Of a stretch of DNA of 64,000 bases, positions 27,906 through 37,846 are shown piece by piece. Position numbers and translations under genes: made by a program. Source of the stretch: Methanolobus chelungpuianus (GTDB lineage: Archaea > Halobacteriota > Methanosarcinia > Methanosarcinales > Methanosarcinaceae); NCBI RefSeq assembly GCF_024500045.1, contig NZ_JTEO01000004.1, positions 496,001 to 560,000 of the forward strand, given 5' to 3'. Position 1 is the first letter of the stretch. Each line of letters opens with the position of its first letter. The notes beneath the pieces were generated by a model. The model ran no database searches. It was not told the origin of the DNA and saw only the letters and a list, made by a program, of their open reading frames with translations.

Positions 27906-29186
27906 ATGCTTTACAAAAGAATATCTGAAATGAGCAGGGAAGAGAAGGACAGACTGATCAGGCGCGGCGGGGAACTTGCTGATGTCAGGGACACTGTCGC
28001 ATCCATACTGCAGGATGTAAGACAGAACGGCGATGCTGCTCTTCGTCTGTATACCGGGAAGTTTGACGGCGCCGAGCTGGGTGCCATCGAAGTGTCCGAA
28101 CAGGAGATGGATGAAGCTATGCAGAGCATAGATGCCTCCCTGCTGAAACATCTTGAGTTTGCAGCCGGTAACATAAGGAAGTTCCATCAGGCCCAGATGC
28201 CTGAGAAGGTCTGGTTCATGGAACTGTCCCCCGGCATAGAGCTCGGGCAGAAGTTCACACCCCTGGAAAGCGTGGGTGCGTATGTTCCGGGTGGGCGGGC
28301 TTCCTACCCATCCACGGCCCTGATGACCATCATTCCTGCCAAGGTCGCAGGCGTGAGGAATGTGGTGATGTGCACTCCCCCGGGAGCCGACGGCAGGATA
28401 AATCCCCTTACCCTTGCGGCAGCCAGGATCGCAGGCGCAGATCATGTGTACAAGGTAGGAGGCGTGCAGGCCATAGGGGCCATGGCATACGGCACCGAGA
28501 CTGTGCTCAGCGTGTGCAAGATCGTCGGGCCGGGCAACGTATATGTGACCGCTGCCAAGATGCAGGTCCGTGACAAGGCTGAGATCGATTTCCCGGCCGG
28601 CCCCAGCGAAGTACTAATCATAGCTGACGATTCGGCGGATGCCCGCATGGCTGCCTCGGATATCATTGCCCAGGCTGAGCATGACCCTAATGCGGTTTCC
28701 GTCCTGGTGACCACTTCGGCGCAACTGGCGGAAGATGTACACGCAGAGGTACTCGGGCAGGCTGCAAGGACTGCGAGGGCTGAGATCGTCAGGAGCTCCC
28801 TTGCCAATGCAGCTGTCATCCTGGCCGGGTCCCTTGAGGAGTGTATTGGCTTTTCCAATGATTTTGCCCCTGAACACCTGGAAATAATGGTCTCGGAGCC
28901 GGACTACGTGCTTGAGAGGATAGAGAATGCAGGCTCTATATTTGTGGGCAACTACGCGCCGGTGCCTGTGGGTGACTATGCTTCGGGCACCAACCATGTG
29001 CTGCCAACGGCAGGATATGCAAAGATATACTCCGGGCTCAATATATCCCATTTCATGAAATCCGCAAGTATCCAGAGGATAAGCAAGCAGGGGCTTGAAA
29101 CACTGAAGGATGCTGTGATCTCTATTGCTGAGAAGGAAGGTCTCACAGGTCATGCTGACTCCATAAGAACTAGGTTCAGTAACTAA
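27906..29186 (+). CDS. hisD: histidinol dehydrogenase
   Basis: A 426-residue NAD-dependent enzyme for the last two steps of histidine synthesis. Motifs are [42 protein letters not shown] and the C-terminal [13 protein letters not shown], which carries zinc-binding and catalytic histidines. Length is normal. No other his gene is adjacent, as is common in methanogens. A run of twelve T residues right after the stop codon probably ends the transcript. Confidence 0.96.
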   Translation: MLYKRISEMSREEKDRLIRRGGELADVRDTVASILQDVRQNGDAALRLYTGKFDGAELGAIEVSEQEMDEAMQSIDASLLKHLEFAAGNIRKFHQAQMPEKVWFMELSPGIELGQKFTPLESVGAYVPGGRASYPSTALMTIIPAKVAGVRNVVMCTPPGADGRINPLTLAAARIAGADHVYKVGGVQAIGAMAYGTETVLSVCKIVGPGNVYVTAAKMQVRDKAEIDFPAGPSEVLIIADDSADARMAASDIIAQAEHDPNAVSVLVTTSAQLAEDVHAEVLGQAARTARAEIVRSSLANAAVILAGSLEECIGFSNDFAPEHLEIMVSEPDYVLERIENAGSIFVGNYAPVPVGDYASGTNHVLPTAGYAKIYSGLNISHFMKSASIQRISKQGLETLKDAVISIAEKEGLTGHADSIRTRFSN

Positions 29187-29189
29187 CAA

Positions 29190-29201
29190 TCTTTTTTTTT
29201 T
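29190..29201 (+). terminator. poly-T terminator after hisD
   Basis: An uninterrupted T tract about 12 nt long a few bases beyond the hisD stop codon, a classic archaeal U-tract terminator with no hairpin. Confidence 0.6.
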
Positions 29202-29251
29202 GTGCTGTAAATCGATAATTATTTAATAGGTAAGCACATAGACTAATTTAG

Positions 29252-29276
29252 TAAGTTCTAACGATTATAGAACTTA
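29252..29276. promoter_or_regulatory. 25-bp inverted repeat upstream of the DUF1699 gene
   Basis: Perfect 9-bp arms, TAAGTTCTA and TAGAACTTA, with a 7-bp spacer. The right arm ends 15 bp before the ATG at 29292. A TATA-like element near 29217-29227 (AATTATTTAATAG) would place transcription start within or just before the repeat. It is an operator candidate. Confidence 0.55.
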
Positions 29277-29291
29277 ATGTGAGGGAGTTCC

Positions 29292-29690
29292 ATGAAGATC
29301 AGAGTTGTAAGTTCGCGAGAGGAGATACCAAATCTGAACCCAAACGAGAAGGTAATTCATCTGGCATTCAGACCATCTAACAAAGACATCTTTTCCCTGG
29401 TGCAGACCTGCCCTAAGGTGGAAGTGATACAGATACCGAGTTCTTACAGGCGCACGGTTTCCAAGTCAATAGAGATGTTCCTTGAAATGCAGAACATAAA
29501 ATTGATCGAAGGGGATGTATGGGGGCACAGGAAGGATATCAATGAATACTACAGTGTATCTCCGGCGCTGCTTGACAAGGTCAAGGAGCTCAAGTCCGAA
29601 GGTATGTCTGACGAAGAGATTGTGAACAAGCTGGAGCGTGAGGGTAAACTGAACCGTGATATGCTCTACTACATATTGAGCAAGAAGTAG
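29292..29690 (+). CDS. DUF1699 family protein
   Basis: A 132-residue soluble protein of the DUF1699 family, found in methanogens; function unknown. It begins MKIRVVSSREEIPNLNPNEK and has a Rossmann-like first half (VIHLAFRPSNKDIF, VEVIQIPSSYRRTV). The C-terminal half (SPALLDKVKELKSEGMSDEEIVNKL) resembles a helix-turn-helix. The ATG follows a GAGGGAG Shine-Dalgarno. A strong inverted repeat in its promoter suggests specific regulation, possibly autoregulation through the HTH-like tail. Confidence 0.8.
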   Translation: MKIRVVSSREEIPNLNPNEKVIHLAFRPSNKDIFSLVQTCPKVEVIQIPSSYRRTVSKSIEMFLEMQNIKLIEGDVWGHRKDINEYYSVSPALLDKVKELKSEGMSDEEIVNKLEREGKLNRDMLYYILSKK

Positions 29691-29809
29691 TTCTCTCAGT
29701 AACAGCAGCTGGTGTGCATCACCGGAGACTGCACACAACCCTCTTTTATCCTGTTTTTTTATTACTGGTTTTTTACATTGTCTTTGATCATTAGTACTTC
29801 CAGGCCCGT

Positions 29810-31033
29810 CTATGCACGGTTCCGTATGACCTCTTCAAGGTCTGCATGTGCCGCGTCCCTCAACTGCTCCCGGAGATCAGGTATTGCAGACAGGGCACGT
29901 GCCCAGTCAGGAAGAAGTGCACCTGACGGATCTTTAAGGTATTGTGTCCCGGCAAGCATCAGCGTCTCGGCAAATATCTCTACGTACCTTTCCTCCAGGT
30001 GCCTGCTGTATTCAAGTCCGTTACAGACTGCATCAGCATGGTACTGCCTGATCAGGTCCTGTGCCGAACGCCTGTATTTTACCTGTATCCCTCTGAGGAA
30101 CGATGTGGATACCTGGGTGCTTGTGGTCTCGTTCACAACCCGCAGGAAGGTAACCATGATGTCGTTCACCATTTTTGTCAGGCCTTCACTTGGATTCGTG
30201 CCCAGCTCCTTATGCTTGTGGTCATAGAAGCCAAGGTCGGTCTGGCATACTCTTTTGAGGGATGTGTTCCTGTAGATCTCGGCCAGCATTCCTACCTCCA
30301 GTCCCCAGTCGGAAGGTATCCTGATGTTAAGTGCCAGGTCCCTTGTGAAGGCAAATTCACCCGAAAGGGTGTACCTGAATGCCTGCATGTACTCGAGGAT
30401 GTCGGATTCGTATTTCACGTCCCTCATGAGCGTATCCAGCAGGGGACGTACAAAAAGCCTGTAAACACGCCCATGCATGGTCTTTTTCTCCAGATTGATC
30501 CTTGCATAATATCCTTTGTTGAAATAGAAGTTGAGCTGCGGATGCACAATAGGATAGAGCAGTTTGGCGACAAATTCCTTGTTGTAGTTGATGATATCTG
30601 CATCATGGAGCACTATGGCATATGAATAGAGGCTTGCTATGCCCAGGGATATCCATGCATCCTTCCCTTTCCCTGAGAATCCCGTGATATCAAGTTCGTT
30701 CTCCTTCATCTCCTCGATCACGGAGCTTATCCGGGAGCCGTTACACCAGACGATCAGATGGTCCAGCTCAAGCCGCTCAAAGAAATCGACCACTGTGCGA
30801 TACTGTTCCCTGTTATCAGCTGCAAGTGCAACTACCACTTTTTTCAGGAAAGTGCACTTGTTCAGCTCGTCAATTATCCGGGGCAGGGGAGGATTCTCGA
30901 TCTCACTGTACAGCATTGGCAATACTACCACAGCAGGGCGGACAAAGGATAGCTCCTGAAGGTGCTGCAGCATTCTGTCTGTATCGCTGTAGAAATTGTG
31001 AATTGTTGTTATCTTTTCCTGAAAAAAGTCCAT
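29810..31033 (-). CDS. gpgS: glucosyl-3-phosphoglycerate synthase
   Basis: A 407-residue retaining glycosyltransferase (GT81/GT2-like) that moves glucose from an NDP-sugar to 3-phosphoglycerate. Seen are the nucleotide-sugar fold start PAVVVLPMLYSEIENPPL, GFSGKGKDAWI and the metal motif VLHDADIINY. The frame extends 16 codons upstream, but the ATG at 31033 is preferred: AAAGGAGTGG precedes it and MDFFQEKITTIHNFY fits the family. Together with gpgP at 24540 it makes glucosylglycerate, a solute used under salt or nitrogen stress. The two genes are 4.5 kb apart. Confidence 0.88.
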   Translation of the reverse strand: MDFFQEKITTIHNFYSDTDRMLQHLQELSFVRPAVVVLPMLYSEIENPPLPRIIDELNKCTFLKKVVVALAADNREQYRTVVDFFERLELDHLIVWCNGSRISSVIEEMKENELDITGFSGKGKDAWISLGIASLYSYAIVLHDADIINYNKEFVAKLLYPIVHPQLNFYFNKGYYARINLEKKTMHGRVYRLFVRPLLDTLMRDVKYESDILEYMQAFRYTLSGEFAFTRDLALNIRIPSDWGLEVGMLAEIYRNTSLKRVCQTDLGFYDHKHKELGTNPSEGLTKMVNDIMVTFLRVVNETTSTQVSTSFLRGIQVKYRRSAQDLIRQYHADAVCNGLEYSRHLEERYVEIFAETLMLAGTQYLKDPSGALLPDWARALSAIPDLREQLRDAAHADLEEVIRNRA

Positions 31034-31066
31034 TTGACCCACTCCTTTTAAAATAAAAGTAAATTC

Positions 31067-31083
31067 AATTGTAAATAACAATT
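31067..31083. repeat. inverted repeat in the gpgS/cobA intergenic region
   Basis: AATTGT and ACAATT around AAATA, upstream of gpgS on the minus strand. The composition is AT-rich, so chance is possible. Confidence 0.3.
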
Positions 31084-31099
31084 ACGATTTAAACAAGAT

Positions 31100-31127
31100 A
31101 AAATATGCCTTCTAAAATATGCCTTCT
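31100..31127. repeat. perfect 14-bp tandem repeat upstream of cobA
   Basis: AAAATATGCCTTCT occurs twice in direct tandem. It lies between the divergent gpgS and cobA genes, before the cobA TATA-like element (AATATATAAC near 31149-31158). Confidence 0.6.
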
Positions 31128-31209
31128 TGCCTCCATGTGCCGGGACAATGAATATATAACTTGGAACGATTCATTAGAATCAAAGCAAGACAGACAGGAT
31201 TCCGCTAAC

Positions 31210-31971
31210 ATGACGCAATATGGAAAAGTGTATCTGGTGGGCTCGGGACCCGGCGATCCGGAGCTTCTGACCCTCAAAGCCCGAAGGCTGATAGATTCTG
31301 CCGATGTCGTGGTCTATGACCAGCTTCCCGGAAAGGTGATCCTTGATTCCATCCCGGCAGGCACGGAAAAGATAGATGCAGGAAAATACGCAGGTGAGCA
31401 CACCCTTAAGCAGGACGAGATCAATACGGTTATTATTGAGAAGGCAAAGGCAGGCAAGAATGTCGTTCGCCTGAAGGGCGGAGATCCTTATATGTTCGGG
31501 CGGGGTGGCGAGGAGGCCCAGGAGCTCGTTGAGGCCGGGATCGAGTTCGAGGTCGTGCCAGGAATAACTTCTGCGATAGCTGTACCTGCTTATGCCGGGA
31601 TACCCGTGACCCACAGGGATCATGCATCCATGGTGACCTTCATCACCGGCCACGAGGACCCGACAAAGGAAGAGAGCGCCCTTGACTGGGAGACCCTTGC
31701 GAAGTTCGATGGCACTCTTGTGGTATTCATGGGTGTCAAGATGCTTGAGAGAAACGTGAGCGAGCTCATTAAGAACGGCAAGGATCCGCAGACCCCTGTT
31801 GCACTGATCGAAAGGGGAACCCGTCCGGACCAGCGCGTGACAGTCGGTGTCCTCGAGAACATAGCATCACTTGCTAAGGAACGAAAGGTCAGGGCTCCTG
31901 CTATCACTGTTATTGGCAATGTGGTAAAACTGCATGATGAGCTTGGCGAGCAGATCCTTGCAGATCGCTAG
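31210..31971 (+). CDS. cobA: uroporphyrinogen-III C-methyltransferase (SUMT)
   Basis: A 253-residue methyltransferase that converts uroporphyrinogen III to precorrin-2, the branch point for cobalamin, coenzyme F430, siroheme and archaeal heme. It shows the family motifs YLVGSGPGDPELLTLKA at the start, RLKGGDPYMFGRGGEE and GVKML. The open frame runs 35 codons further upstream, but homology and the TATA-like element at ~31150 support the ATG at 31210. hemD follows with 13 bp between, so these are an operon. Confidence 0.96.
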   Translation: MTQYGKVYLVGSGPGDPELLTLKARRLIDSADVVVYDQLPGKVILDSIPAGTEKIDAGKYAGEHTLKQDEINTVIIEKAKAGKNVVRLKGGDPYMFGRGGEEAQELVEAGIEFEVVPGITSAIAVPAYAGIPVTHRDHASMVTFITGHEDPTKEESALDWETLAKFDGTLVVFMGVKMLERNVSELIKNGKDPQTPVALIERGTRPDQRVTVGVLENIASLAKERKVRAPAITVIGNVVKLHDELGEQILADR

Positions 31972-31984
31972 AGGAGGAATGTCA

Positions 31985-32797
31985 ATGGCTGAAAATGCAA
32001 TGTCTGAGGGTGCTAAAAAGCCGGTGATAGCCATCATGCGCCCAGAGAGATACATCCGGGAATCCGTGGAGCTGGCCCGGTCAATGGGTTTTGAACCTGT
32101 CACAGTGCCCATGGTCGAGATAACCGATATGAAAGATGAGTACTTTGACGGCTTTGTGGAAAGGGTGCTCGACGGCAGGGCTGATTATGTCATATTCACA
32201 AGTGCCAACGGGATAGATTTCACCCTGCGCAAGATCCCTGAAGGTTCAAGGAAAGCCTTTATCGACGCACTCAACAGGACAAAGGTCATAGCCATTGGTC
32301 CGACCACGCGCAAGGCTCTTGAGAAGACAGGCATCAATGTGATGGGGATGCCCGGCGTCTACAGTTCCGAGGGTCTTGTGGACTACCTGCGCAACGATGT
32401 GACAGGCAGGACAGTTGACACTGCCAGAAGCTTCTATGGCTCCAGACAGCTTGTTGAAGGCCTGCAGAGCTGCGGTGCCGTTGTCAACCAGACCAAGGTA
32501 TACACCTTGGCAAAGCCTGAGGGGGGCGAGCAGGACAGGCTCATCGATGCAGCCCTTAATGGAGAGATATCTGCCTTTGCTTTCACAAGTTCCATGATGG
32601 TGCATAATTTCTTCGAACATGCACGCTCAAGGGCTTCCGAGGAGCAGGTTATCAATGCACTGAACAGCTCCGTTGTTGCAGCCATTGGAGGTCCCACGGC
32701 GCAGACCCTTGCAGGATATGGGGTCAAAGTGTCCGCAATACCTGACAAATTCACTTTCGAGGAAGTGCTCAGGTCCATCAGGGAGCAGCTATCCTGA
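31985..32797 (+). CDS. hemD: uroporphyrinogen-III synthase
   Basis: A 270-residue HemD, which closes hydroxymethylbilane into uroporphyrinogen III. HemD proteins diverge strongly; here the landmarks are VIFTSANGIDF (~residue 67), VIAIGPTTRKALEK, and FTSSMMVHNFFE with VVAAIGGPTAQTL in the second domain. Of the possible starts, ATG 31985 is best: GGAGG lies 7 nt upstream, while ATG 31979 is only 1 nt from it. It supplies the substrate of the preceding CobA. Confidence 0.92.
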   Translation: MAENAMSEGAKKPVIAIMRPERYIRESVELARSMGFEPVTVPMVEITDMKDEYFDGFVERVLDGRADYVIFTSANGIDFTLRKIPEGSRKAFIDALNRTKVIAIGPTTRKALEKTGINVMGMPGVYSSEGLVDYLRNDVTGRTVDTARSFYGSRQLVEGLQSCGAVVNQTKVYTLAKPEGGEQDRLIDAALNGEISAFAFTSSMMVHNFFEHARSRASEEQVINALNSSVVAAIGGPTAQTLAGYGVKVSAIPDKFTFEEVLRSIREQLS

Positions 32798-32989
32798 AAA
32801 AGAGCAGATCAGTAACTTCAACTTTAATTATTCTTTTTTCACTTTATCCGCTCCTGTGTTTTCTGTCGTGGTTCCGGGTTTCTTAGTATATGTACGAACC
32901 ACAGGTGTAATATACTATTATTCTATAGTCTGCTCAATCAAGGATGCAGGTCTCTCCTGTACTTGTCCTTTTATTGCGGAGCATTCATC

Positions 32990-34192
32990 ATGATAGGCAT
33001 CTCAAAGTTATACTGCAGGACCGTAGAGCCCTCTGACGCGCTGCGTTACGGGCGCGATTCAAAGAAACTTCCCTCTCATCTGCTCCAGTTCTCAAAGGAC
33101 AAGAAGCCGGTTGTTGTCTGGAACGTTACCCAGCGCTGCAATCTTCGCTGTGTTCACTGCTATGCCCATTCAAAGGATATTGATTACAGTAACGAGCTTA
33201 CCACAGAGCAGGGTAAGGATCTGATAGACGACCTCGCAGAGTTCGGCTGCCCGGTCATACTGTTCTCGGGGGGAGAGCCCCTGATGAGAAAGGACCTGCC
33301 GGAACTGGCAGCATATGCAACCTCAAAAGGCATCCGTGCTGTGATATCCACAAACGGTACTCTCATCACGGAGAGTATGGCAAAGACCCTCAAGGAGATT
33401 GGCCTGTCATACGTCGGTATATCCCTTGACGGCATGAGGGAAACCAACGACATGTTCAGGGGTGTCGAAGGAGCTTTTGACAGGGCCCTGAGGGCGGTTC
33501 GCAACTGCCAGAAGGAAGGCATAAAGGTTGGCCTGCGCTTTACTATCAATAAGCATAATGTGAAGGATATTCCTGCCATTTTCGACCTGCTGGAAGAAGA
33601 GAATATCCCCCGCATCTGTTTCTATCATCTTGTGTATTCCGGAAGGGGTTCGTCGATGATAGATGAAGACTTGTCCCTGGAGGAGACCCGGCAGACCGTG
33701 GACCTGTTAATTGACAGGACAAGGGAGCTTCATGGAAAGGGCAGGATGGTGGAGGTGCTCACGGTTGATAATCACTGTGACGGTCCCTACATCTACCTGC
33801 GCCTGCTCAGGGAGGACCCGGAGCGCGCAGCAGAAGTGCTTGAACTCCTGCAGATGAATCAGGGCAACTCCACTGGAATAGGCTTTGGATGCGTTTCCTG
33901 GGATGGCTCCGTCCACCCTGATCAGTTCTGGAGGCATTACAGCTTTGGCAATGTAAAGGAACGCAGGTTCAGTGATATCTGGAGAGATACTTCAGATACC
34001 CTCATGGCAGGCCTGAAGGACCGCAAGCCACTGTTAAAAGAGAATGCAGACCGATGTGCCAACTGCAAGTGGCTTGATGTGTGTAACGGCAATTTCCGTG
34101 TGCGTGCGGAAGCAGTTTTCGGTAATGTATGGGCAGATGATCCGGCATGCTATCTGACAAAAGAGGAAATAGGGTACGATAAGAATATCTGA
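32990..34192 (+). CDS. ahbC: 12,18-didecarboxysiroheme deacetylase (radical SAM, AhbC)
   Basis: A 400-residue radical SAM enzyme. The [4Fe-4S] motif is CNLRCVHC (C-x3-C-x2-C) near residue 45, followed by FSGGEP. The C-terminal SPASM-like cysteines lie in GFGCVSWDG, CANCKWLDVC and DPACYL. The start MIGISKLYC...DALRYG matches AhbC/NirJ proteins of the alternative heme pathway, in which siroheme is decarboxylated, deacetylated by AhbC, and finished by AhbD. Its position after cobA and hemD agrees. AhbD and heme d1 enzymes are related, so AhbC versus AhbD rests on the N-terminal pattern. Confidence 0.8.
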   Translation: MIGISKLYCRTVEPSDALRYGRDSKKLPSHLLQFSKDKKPVVVWNVTQRCNLRCVHCYAHSKDIDYSNELTTEQGKDLIDDLAEFGCPVILFSGGEPLMRKDLPELAAYATSKGIRAVISTNGTLITESMAKTLKEIGLSYVGISLDGMRETNDMFRGVEGAFDRALRAVRNCQKEGIKVGLRFTINKHNVKDIPAIFDLLEEENIPRICFYHLVYSGRGSSMIDEDLSLEETRQTVDLLIDRTRELHGKGRMVEVLTVDNHCDGPYIYLRLLREDPERAAEVLELLQMNQGNSTGIGFGCVSWDGSVHPDQFWRHYSFGNVKERRFSDIWRDTSDTLMAGLKDRKPLLKENADRCANCKWLDVCNGNFRVRAEAVFGNVWADDPACYLTKEEIGYDKNI

Positions 34193-34429
34193 TACCTTTT
34201 TCCTTTCAGCCCCTCACTTTTACATGTGAGGCGCCATGTAACTCACATATACATATGCCAGCAGGGATGCAGTCATAGCAAGTATGACCATTTTTGCTGC
34301 GAGAGCTACGAACATTTATATCGCCTTCCTGTTGTATGGATTGGTTTGCATCCATCCCCAAGGATAAGCTTCCCTGCCCATCTATATAAAAGGTGTGGCG
34401 ATCGGCTGCCACGATATGGACATTTGTGT
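34193..34429. other. convergent 3' region between ahbC and the superoxide reductase gene
   Basis: No gene seen. CCTCAC and GTGAGG (34212-34231) form a hairpin that could end the ahbC transcript. On the minus strand GTGGC and GCCAC (34395-34412) followed by ACCTTTTATATAG could end the superoxide reductase transcript. Confidence 0.45.
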
Positions 34430-34780
34430 TCATACTTCGATGCAGTTCTGCCATACTCCGTGTATGTTGCAGTATTCCAGTGCGCAGAAAGCCTTGAAAT
34501 TGTCAATGCCCTTTACATGGAATGTGGCCACCGGATCGGTATATATCGGCTCGAAGCCCATGCGCCCGAAGTTGATGGTCCGTCCCTCTTTTGTGATACC
34601 GTAAAGCTCCACCCATTCAATGTGGTGTTCCGCAGTATTGGGATGCGGTACTTCTTTCCCTACGGTGACCCTCACAAAGTCGTTCTTGTCTTTTCCATGC
34701 CCTCTGATAATATCTATTTCTGGCACATGCTTTTCTTTTCCTTCAGCTTCTCTGCCTTTAAGTATGTCTGCGAAATTCAT
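34430..34780 (-). CDS. superoxide reductase (neelaredoxin type)
   Basis: A 116-residue class-II superoxide reductase, which reduces superoxide to peroxide without making oxygen. The iron ligands are all visible: EKH at 16-18 (E16, H18), H46 and H52 in HPNTAEHHIEW, and C104 and H107 in CNIHGVW. The desulforedoxin domain of class I is absent. It stands alone. Such enzymes need rubredoxin as donor, and none is in the window. A peroxiredoxin at 39703 would remove the peroxide. Confidence 0.95.
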   Translation of the reverse strand: MNFADILKGREAEGKEKHVPEIDIIRGHGKDKNDFVRVTVGKEVPHPNTAEHHIEWVELYGITKEGRTINFGRMGFEPIYTDPVATFHVKGIDNFKAFCALEYCNIHGVWQNCIEV

Positions 34781-35041
34781 ATTTTTGCCTCTTCTTCCCC
34801 CGCTTCACTCTGCAATCCTGTTCTCAGGAATCACAACACTCCATCATTTTATTGAATAGGTATGTATAAAGCCGTTGCGCTAAGCCGGTCTGCCAAAACA
34901 TGTTCTTCTGTTATGCTTTTCTTCCGGTGCGCCTTTCCGGGGCCTGACTGCTTCCGACCGGTTAGTATATCACATAAAGCTTGCTTTACTACCTGACGCC
35001 TGCAGCCTGCCCGCAATAAAGAGGCGCATGCAACCAGATAT

Positions 35042-35050
35042 GTTTAAATA
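35042..35050 (+). promoter_or_regulatory. TATA element of valS
   Basis: GTTTAAATA lies 62-70 bp before the ATG at 35112, so transcription should begin near 35073-35076, with a leader of ~40 nt. Confidence 0.45.
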
Positions 35051-35070
35051 ATCTTAGACCACTCTAAGAT
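35051..35070. promoter_or_regulatory. 20-bp inverted repeat between the valS TATA box and start
   Basis: Perfect 8-bp arms, ATCTTAGA and TCTAAGAT, around CCAC. It occupies the space between the TATA box and the predicted transcription start, where a bound repressor would block polymerase. It is too early in the transcript to act as an RNA hairpin. Confidence 0.55.
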
Positions 35071-35111
35071 AAAAAATACAATCACTATATAACGTTTATC
35101 GGAGAGTTAGA

Positions 35112-37703
35112 ATGACGGTCCCAAAAGAATACATCCCGCATGAAGTTGAACCCAAGTGGAAATCAAGCTGGGATATGTCCATGTACCATTTCGACTGGAA
35201 AGACAATACAAGACCACAGTATATTATCGATACTCCTCCACCTTATCCTACCGGTAACTTCCACATCGGTAACTCTCTCAACTGGTGCTATATCGACTTC
35301 GTGGCACGCTACAAGAGAATGTGCGGTTACAACGTCATGTTCCCTCAGGGCTGGGACTGTCATGGCCTGCCTACCGAGGTAAAGGTCGAAGAGATCCACG
35401 GCATCACGAAGAACGAGGTCCCAAGGGAGCAGTTCAGGCAGATGTGCCGCGATCTCACCCTTGGGAACATCGAGAAGATGCGCGCCACCCTGATGAACCT
35501 GGGCTTTTCCGTGGACTGGAGCAATGAGTTTGTTACGATGGAGCCTGAGTATTACTCCAAGACCCAGCGCTCCTTCAGGAAGATGTATGATATGGGACGT
35601 GTCTACCAGTCAGAGCACCCTGTGAACTGGTGCCCCCGATGTGAGACCGCCATCGCCTTCGCTGAAGTGGAATATGAGGCAAGGGATACAAAGCTCAATT
35701 TCCTCAACTTCGACAAACTGAAGATCGCGACTACCAGGCCTGAGCTGCTTGCAGCCTGTGTGGCGGTTGCCATCAATCCAGATGACGAGCGCTACAATGC
35801 CCATGTCGGCTCAAATGTGAAGGTTCCCCTCTTCGGCCACGAGGTCCCTGTGATCGGCGACATGCAGGTTGATCCGTCATTCGGTACCGGCGTTGTCATG
35901 ATATGTACCTTCGGTGACAAGCAGGACGTACGCTGGTGGGTGGAACACCAGCTTCCGCTGCGCAAGGCCATCGACAAGAACGGCCGTATGACCGCCATCG
36001 CAGGCAAGTATGAGGGAATGAGTATCCCTGAATGCAAGGCTGCAATAATCGAGGATCTCAAAGCGCAGGGCCATCTTTACGAACAGAAGACCCTGGACCA
36101 GAATGTGGGCATGTGCTGGCGCTGCGACACTCCAATAGAGATCCTGTCAGAGAGGCAGTGGTTCGTGAAAATAGATACCGATGCGGTTGCAAAGGCAGCC
36201 GACGAGATCAAATGGCTGCCCGAGTACATGAAGGTCAGGCTTGACAACTGGATCAGCACCATGGAATGGGACTGGTGCATCTCCCGCCAGAGGATCTTCG
36301 CAACCCCGATACCGGTGTGGTACTGTAAGGACTGCGGCGAGGTCATGGTCGCAAAGGAAGAATGGATGCCCATAGACCCCACAAGACAGCAGCCGCCTGA
36401 GGCATGCCGTTGTGGCTGCACAGGATTCGAGCCTGAAGAGGATGTGCTGGACACCTGGATGGACTCTTCCATCACAGTGCTGAATGTGACCGGCTGGCTC
36501 TCCGATCATGAGATGAGACTTCCGGCACAACTGCGTCCGCAGGGCCACGATATCATTCGTACCTGGGCCTTCTACAGCATACTGAGATCCATGGCCCTTG
36601 CAGGCAAGAGGCCCTGGGATTCCATACTTATCAACGGCATGGTCCTTGGTGAGGACGGGCATAAGATGAGCAAGTCCCTGGGCAATGTCATCTCGCCGGA
36701 AGAGGTCATCAAGGAGTACAGCGCAGATGCGTTCCGGCAATGGGCGGCTGTTGGCGGCTCTGTAGGCTCTGATGTCATGTTCCGCTGGAAGGATGTCGTA
36801 GCTGCTTCCAGGTTCTTTACCAAGGTGTGGAGCATATACAGGTTCTCAATGTCCCACCTTGAGGACTACGAACATAAGGAAGTGGACGCATCAGAACTGG
36901 AAGTCGTGGACAGGTGGCTGCTGAGCCATCTTAACAGGCTCATTGTGACTGTGACGGACAGCATGGAAGCATACCAGTTCGATGAAGCCTTCAAGGCTAT
37001 ACGCGGCTTCTCATGGGAAATACTAGCCGACAACTATCTTGAACTCATCAAGTCCCGCCTTTACGGTGAGGACGGCGCAGGCAGGCAGGCCGCAAAGTAT
37101 ACTCTGTATGTGACGATGGACACTCTCGTAAGGCTGCTCGCACCCTTTGCTCCCTTCTTCGCAGAAGAGATGTTCTCCTATCTGGGCAAGGGAAGCATAC
37201 ACGTTCAGTCCTGGCCAAAGGCAAGGGAAGATCTCATTGATGAGGAGTCAGAGAAGTCCGGTGAGTTCATCAAGGACGTTGCAAGCGCTGTCAGGAGGTA
37301 CAAGTCCGAGAAAGGCATGGCGCTCAATGCAAGCCTTGCAAAGATCGAGCTCTATAGCGTAAGCCTTGATGTGGCAGATCTCACAGGAGTGACGAATTCC
37401 CCGGTGGAGGTCATACCAGGCAAGCCAGACTTCGAGCATGTGCCCGTGAATGTCAAGCCTAACATGGGCAAGATCGGCCCCAGGTTCAGGGGACAGGCGA
37501 AGGCCATAATAGATGCTCTGCTTGAGGAGAACCCGAAAAAGATAGCCGATGAGATCTCCGGAGGCAGGATATCCTTATCCGTTAATGGCGAGATCATAGA
37601 GCTTGAGCCCGAATTCGTCGATGTGGAAAAGGAAGTGGTGTCAGCAGGCAGGTCCGTGGACGTGCTGGATGTAAGTGGAATGCCGGTTGTGATTGTCAGG
37701 TAA
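35112..37703 (+). CDS. valS: valyl-tRNA synthetase
   Basis: An 863-residue class-I synthetase. HIGH appears as HIGN in [13 protein letters not shown] (~residue 48) and KMSKS in [10 protein letters not shown] (~518). The editing (CP1) domain spans ~160-340 ([18 protein letters not shown]), and zinc-type cysteines lie at MCWRCDTP and CKDCGEV. Length is typical for archaeal ValRS. It is transcribed alone from a promoter with an unexplained palindrome. Confidence 0.97.
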   Translation: MTVPKEYIPHEVEPKWKSSWDMSMYHFDWKDNTRPQYIIDTPPPYPTGNFHIGNSLNWCYIDFVARYKRMCGYNVMFPQGWDCHGLPTEVKVEEIHGITKNEVPREQFRQMCRDLTLGNIEKMRATLMNLGFSVDWSNEFVTMEPEYYSKTQRSFRKMYDMGRVYQSEHPVNWCPRCETAIAFAEVEYEARDTKLNFLNFDKLKIATTRPELLAACVAVAINPDDERYNAHVGSNVKVPLFGHEVPVIGDMQVDPSFGTGVVMICTFGDKQDVRWWVEHQLPLRKAIDKNGRMTAIAGKYEGMSIPECKAAIIEDLKAQGHLYEQKTLDQNVGMCWRCDTPIEILSERQWFVKIDTDAVAKAADEIKWLPEYMKVRLDNWISTMEWDWCISRQRIFATPIPVWYCKDCGEVMVAKEEWMPIDPTRQQPPEACRCGCTGFEPEEDVLDTWMDSSITVLNVTGWLSDHEMRLPAQLRPQGHDIIRTWAFYSILRSMALAGKRPWDSILINGMVLGEDGHKMSKSLGNVISPEEVIKEYSADAFRQWAAVGGSVGSDVMFRWKDVVAASRFFTKVWSIYRFSMSHLEDYEHKEVDASELEVVDRWLLSHLNRLIVTVTDSMEAYQFDEAFKAIRGFSWEILADNYLELIKSRLYGEDGAGRQAAKYTLYVTMDTLVRLLAPFAPFFAEEMFSYLGKGSIHVQSWPKAREDLIDEESEKSGEFIKDVASAVRRYKSEKGMALNASLAKIELYSVSLDVADLTGVTNSPVEVIPGKPDFEHVPVNVKPNMGKIGPRFRGQAKAIIDALLEENPKKIADEISGGRISLSVNGEIIELEPEFVDVEKEVVSAGRSVDVLDVSGMPVVIVR

Positions 37704-37846
37704 AAGGCCTCTGGGATTGGTGTGACATGAAGCCAAAGCATGGTTTTCGCAAGGTTTAAGGCTCCGTCACACCTAGCCTTTACATATCCCTACGTACATA
37801 TGCAGAATCAAAGCAGGACATGTAAGTCTCTGTTGCTGGTGATCAG

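Larger units (their letters stand above)
34781..35111. other. divergent promoter region of superoxide reductase and ValRS
   Basis: No gene seen. On the minus strand a TATA-like TTTATACATACC near 34862-34874 serves the reductase. A short palindrome TAAAGC-TT-GCTTTA lies at 34975-34988. The valS promoter elements are at 35042-35070. Confidence 0.4.
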
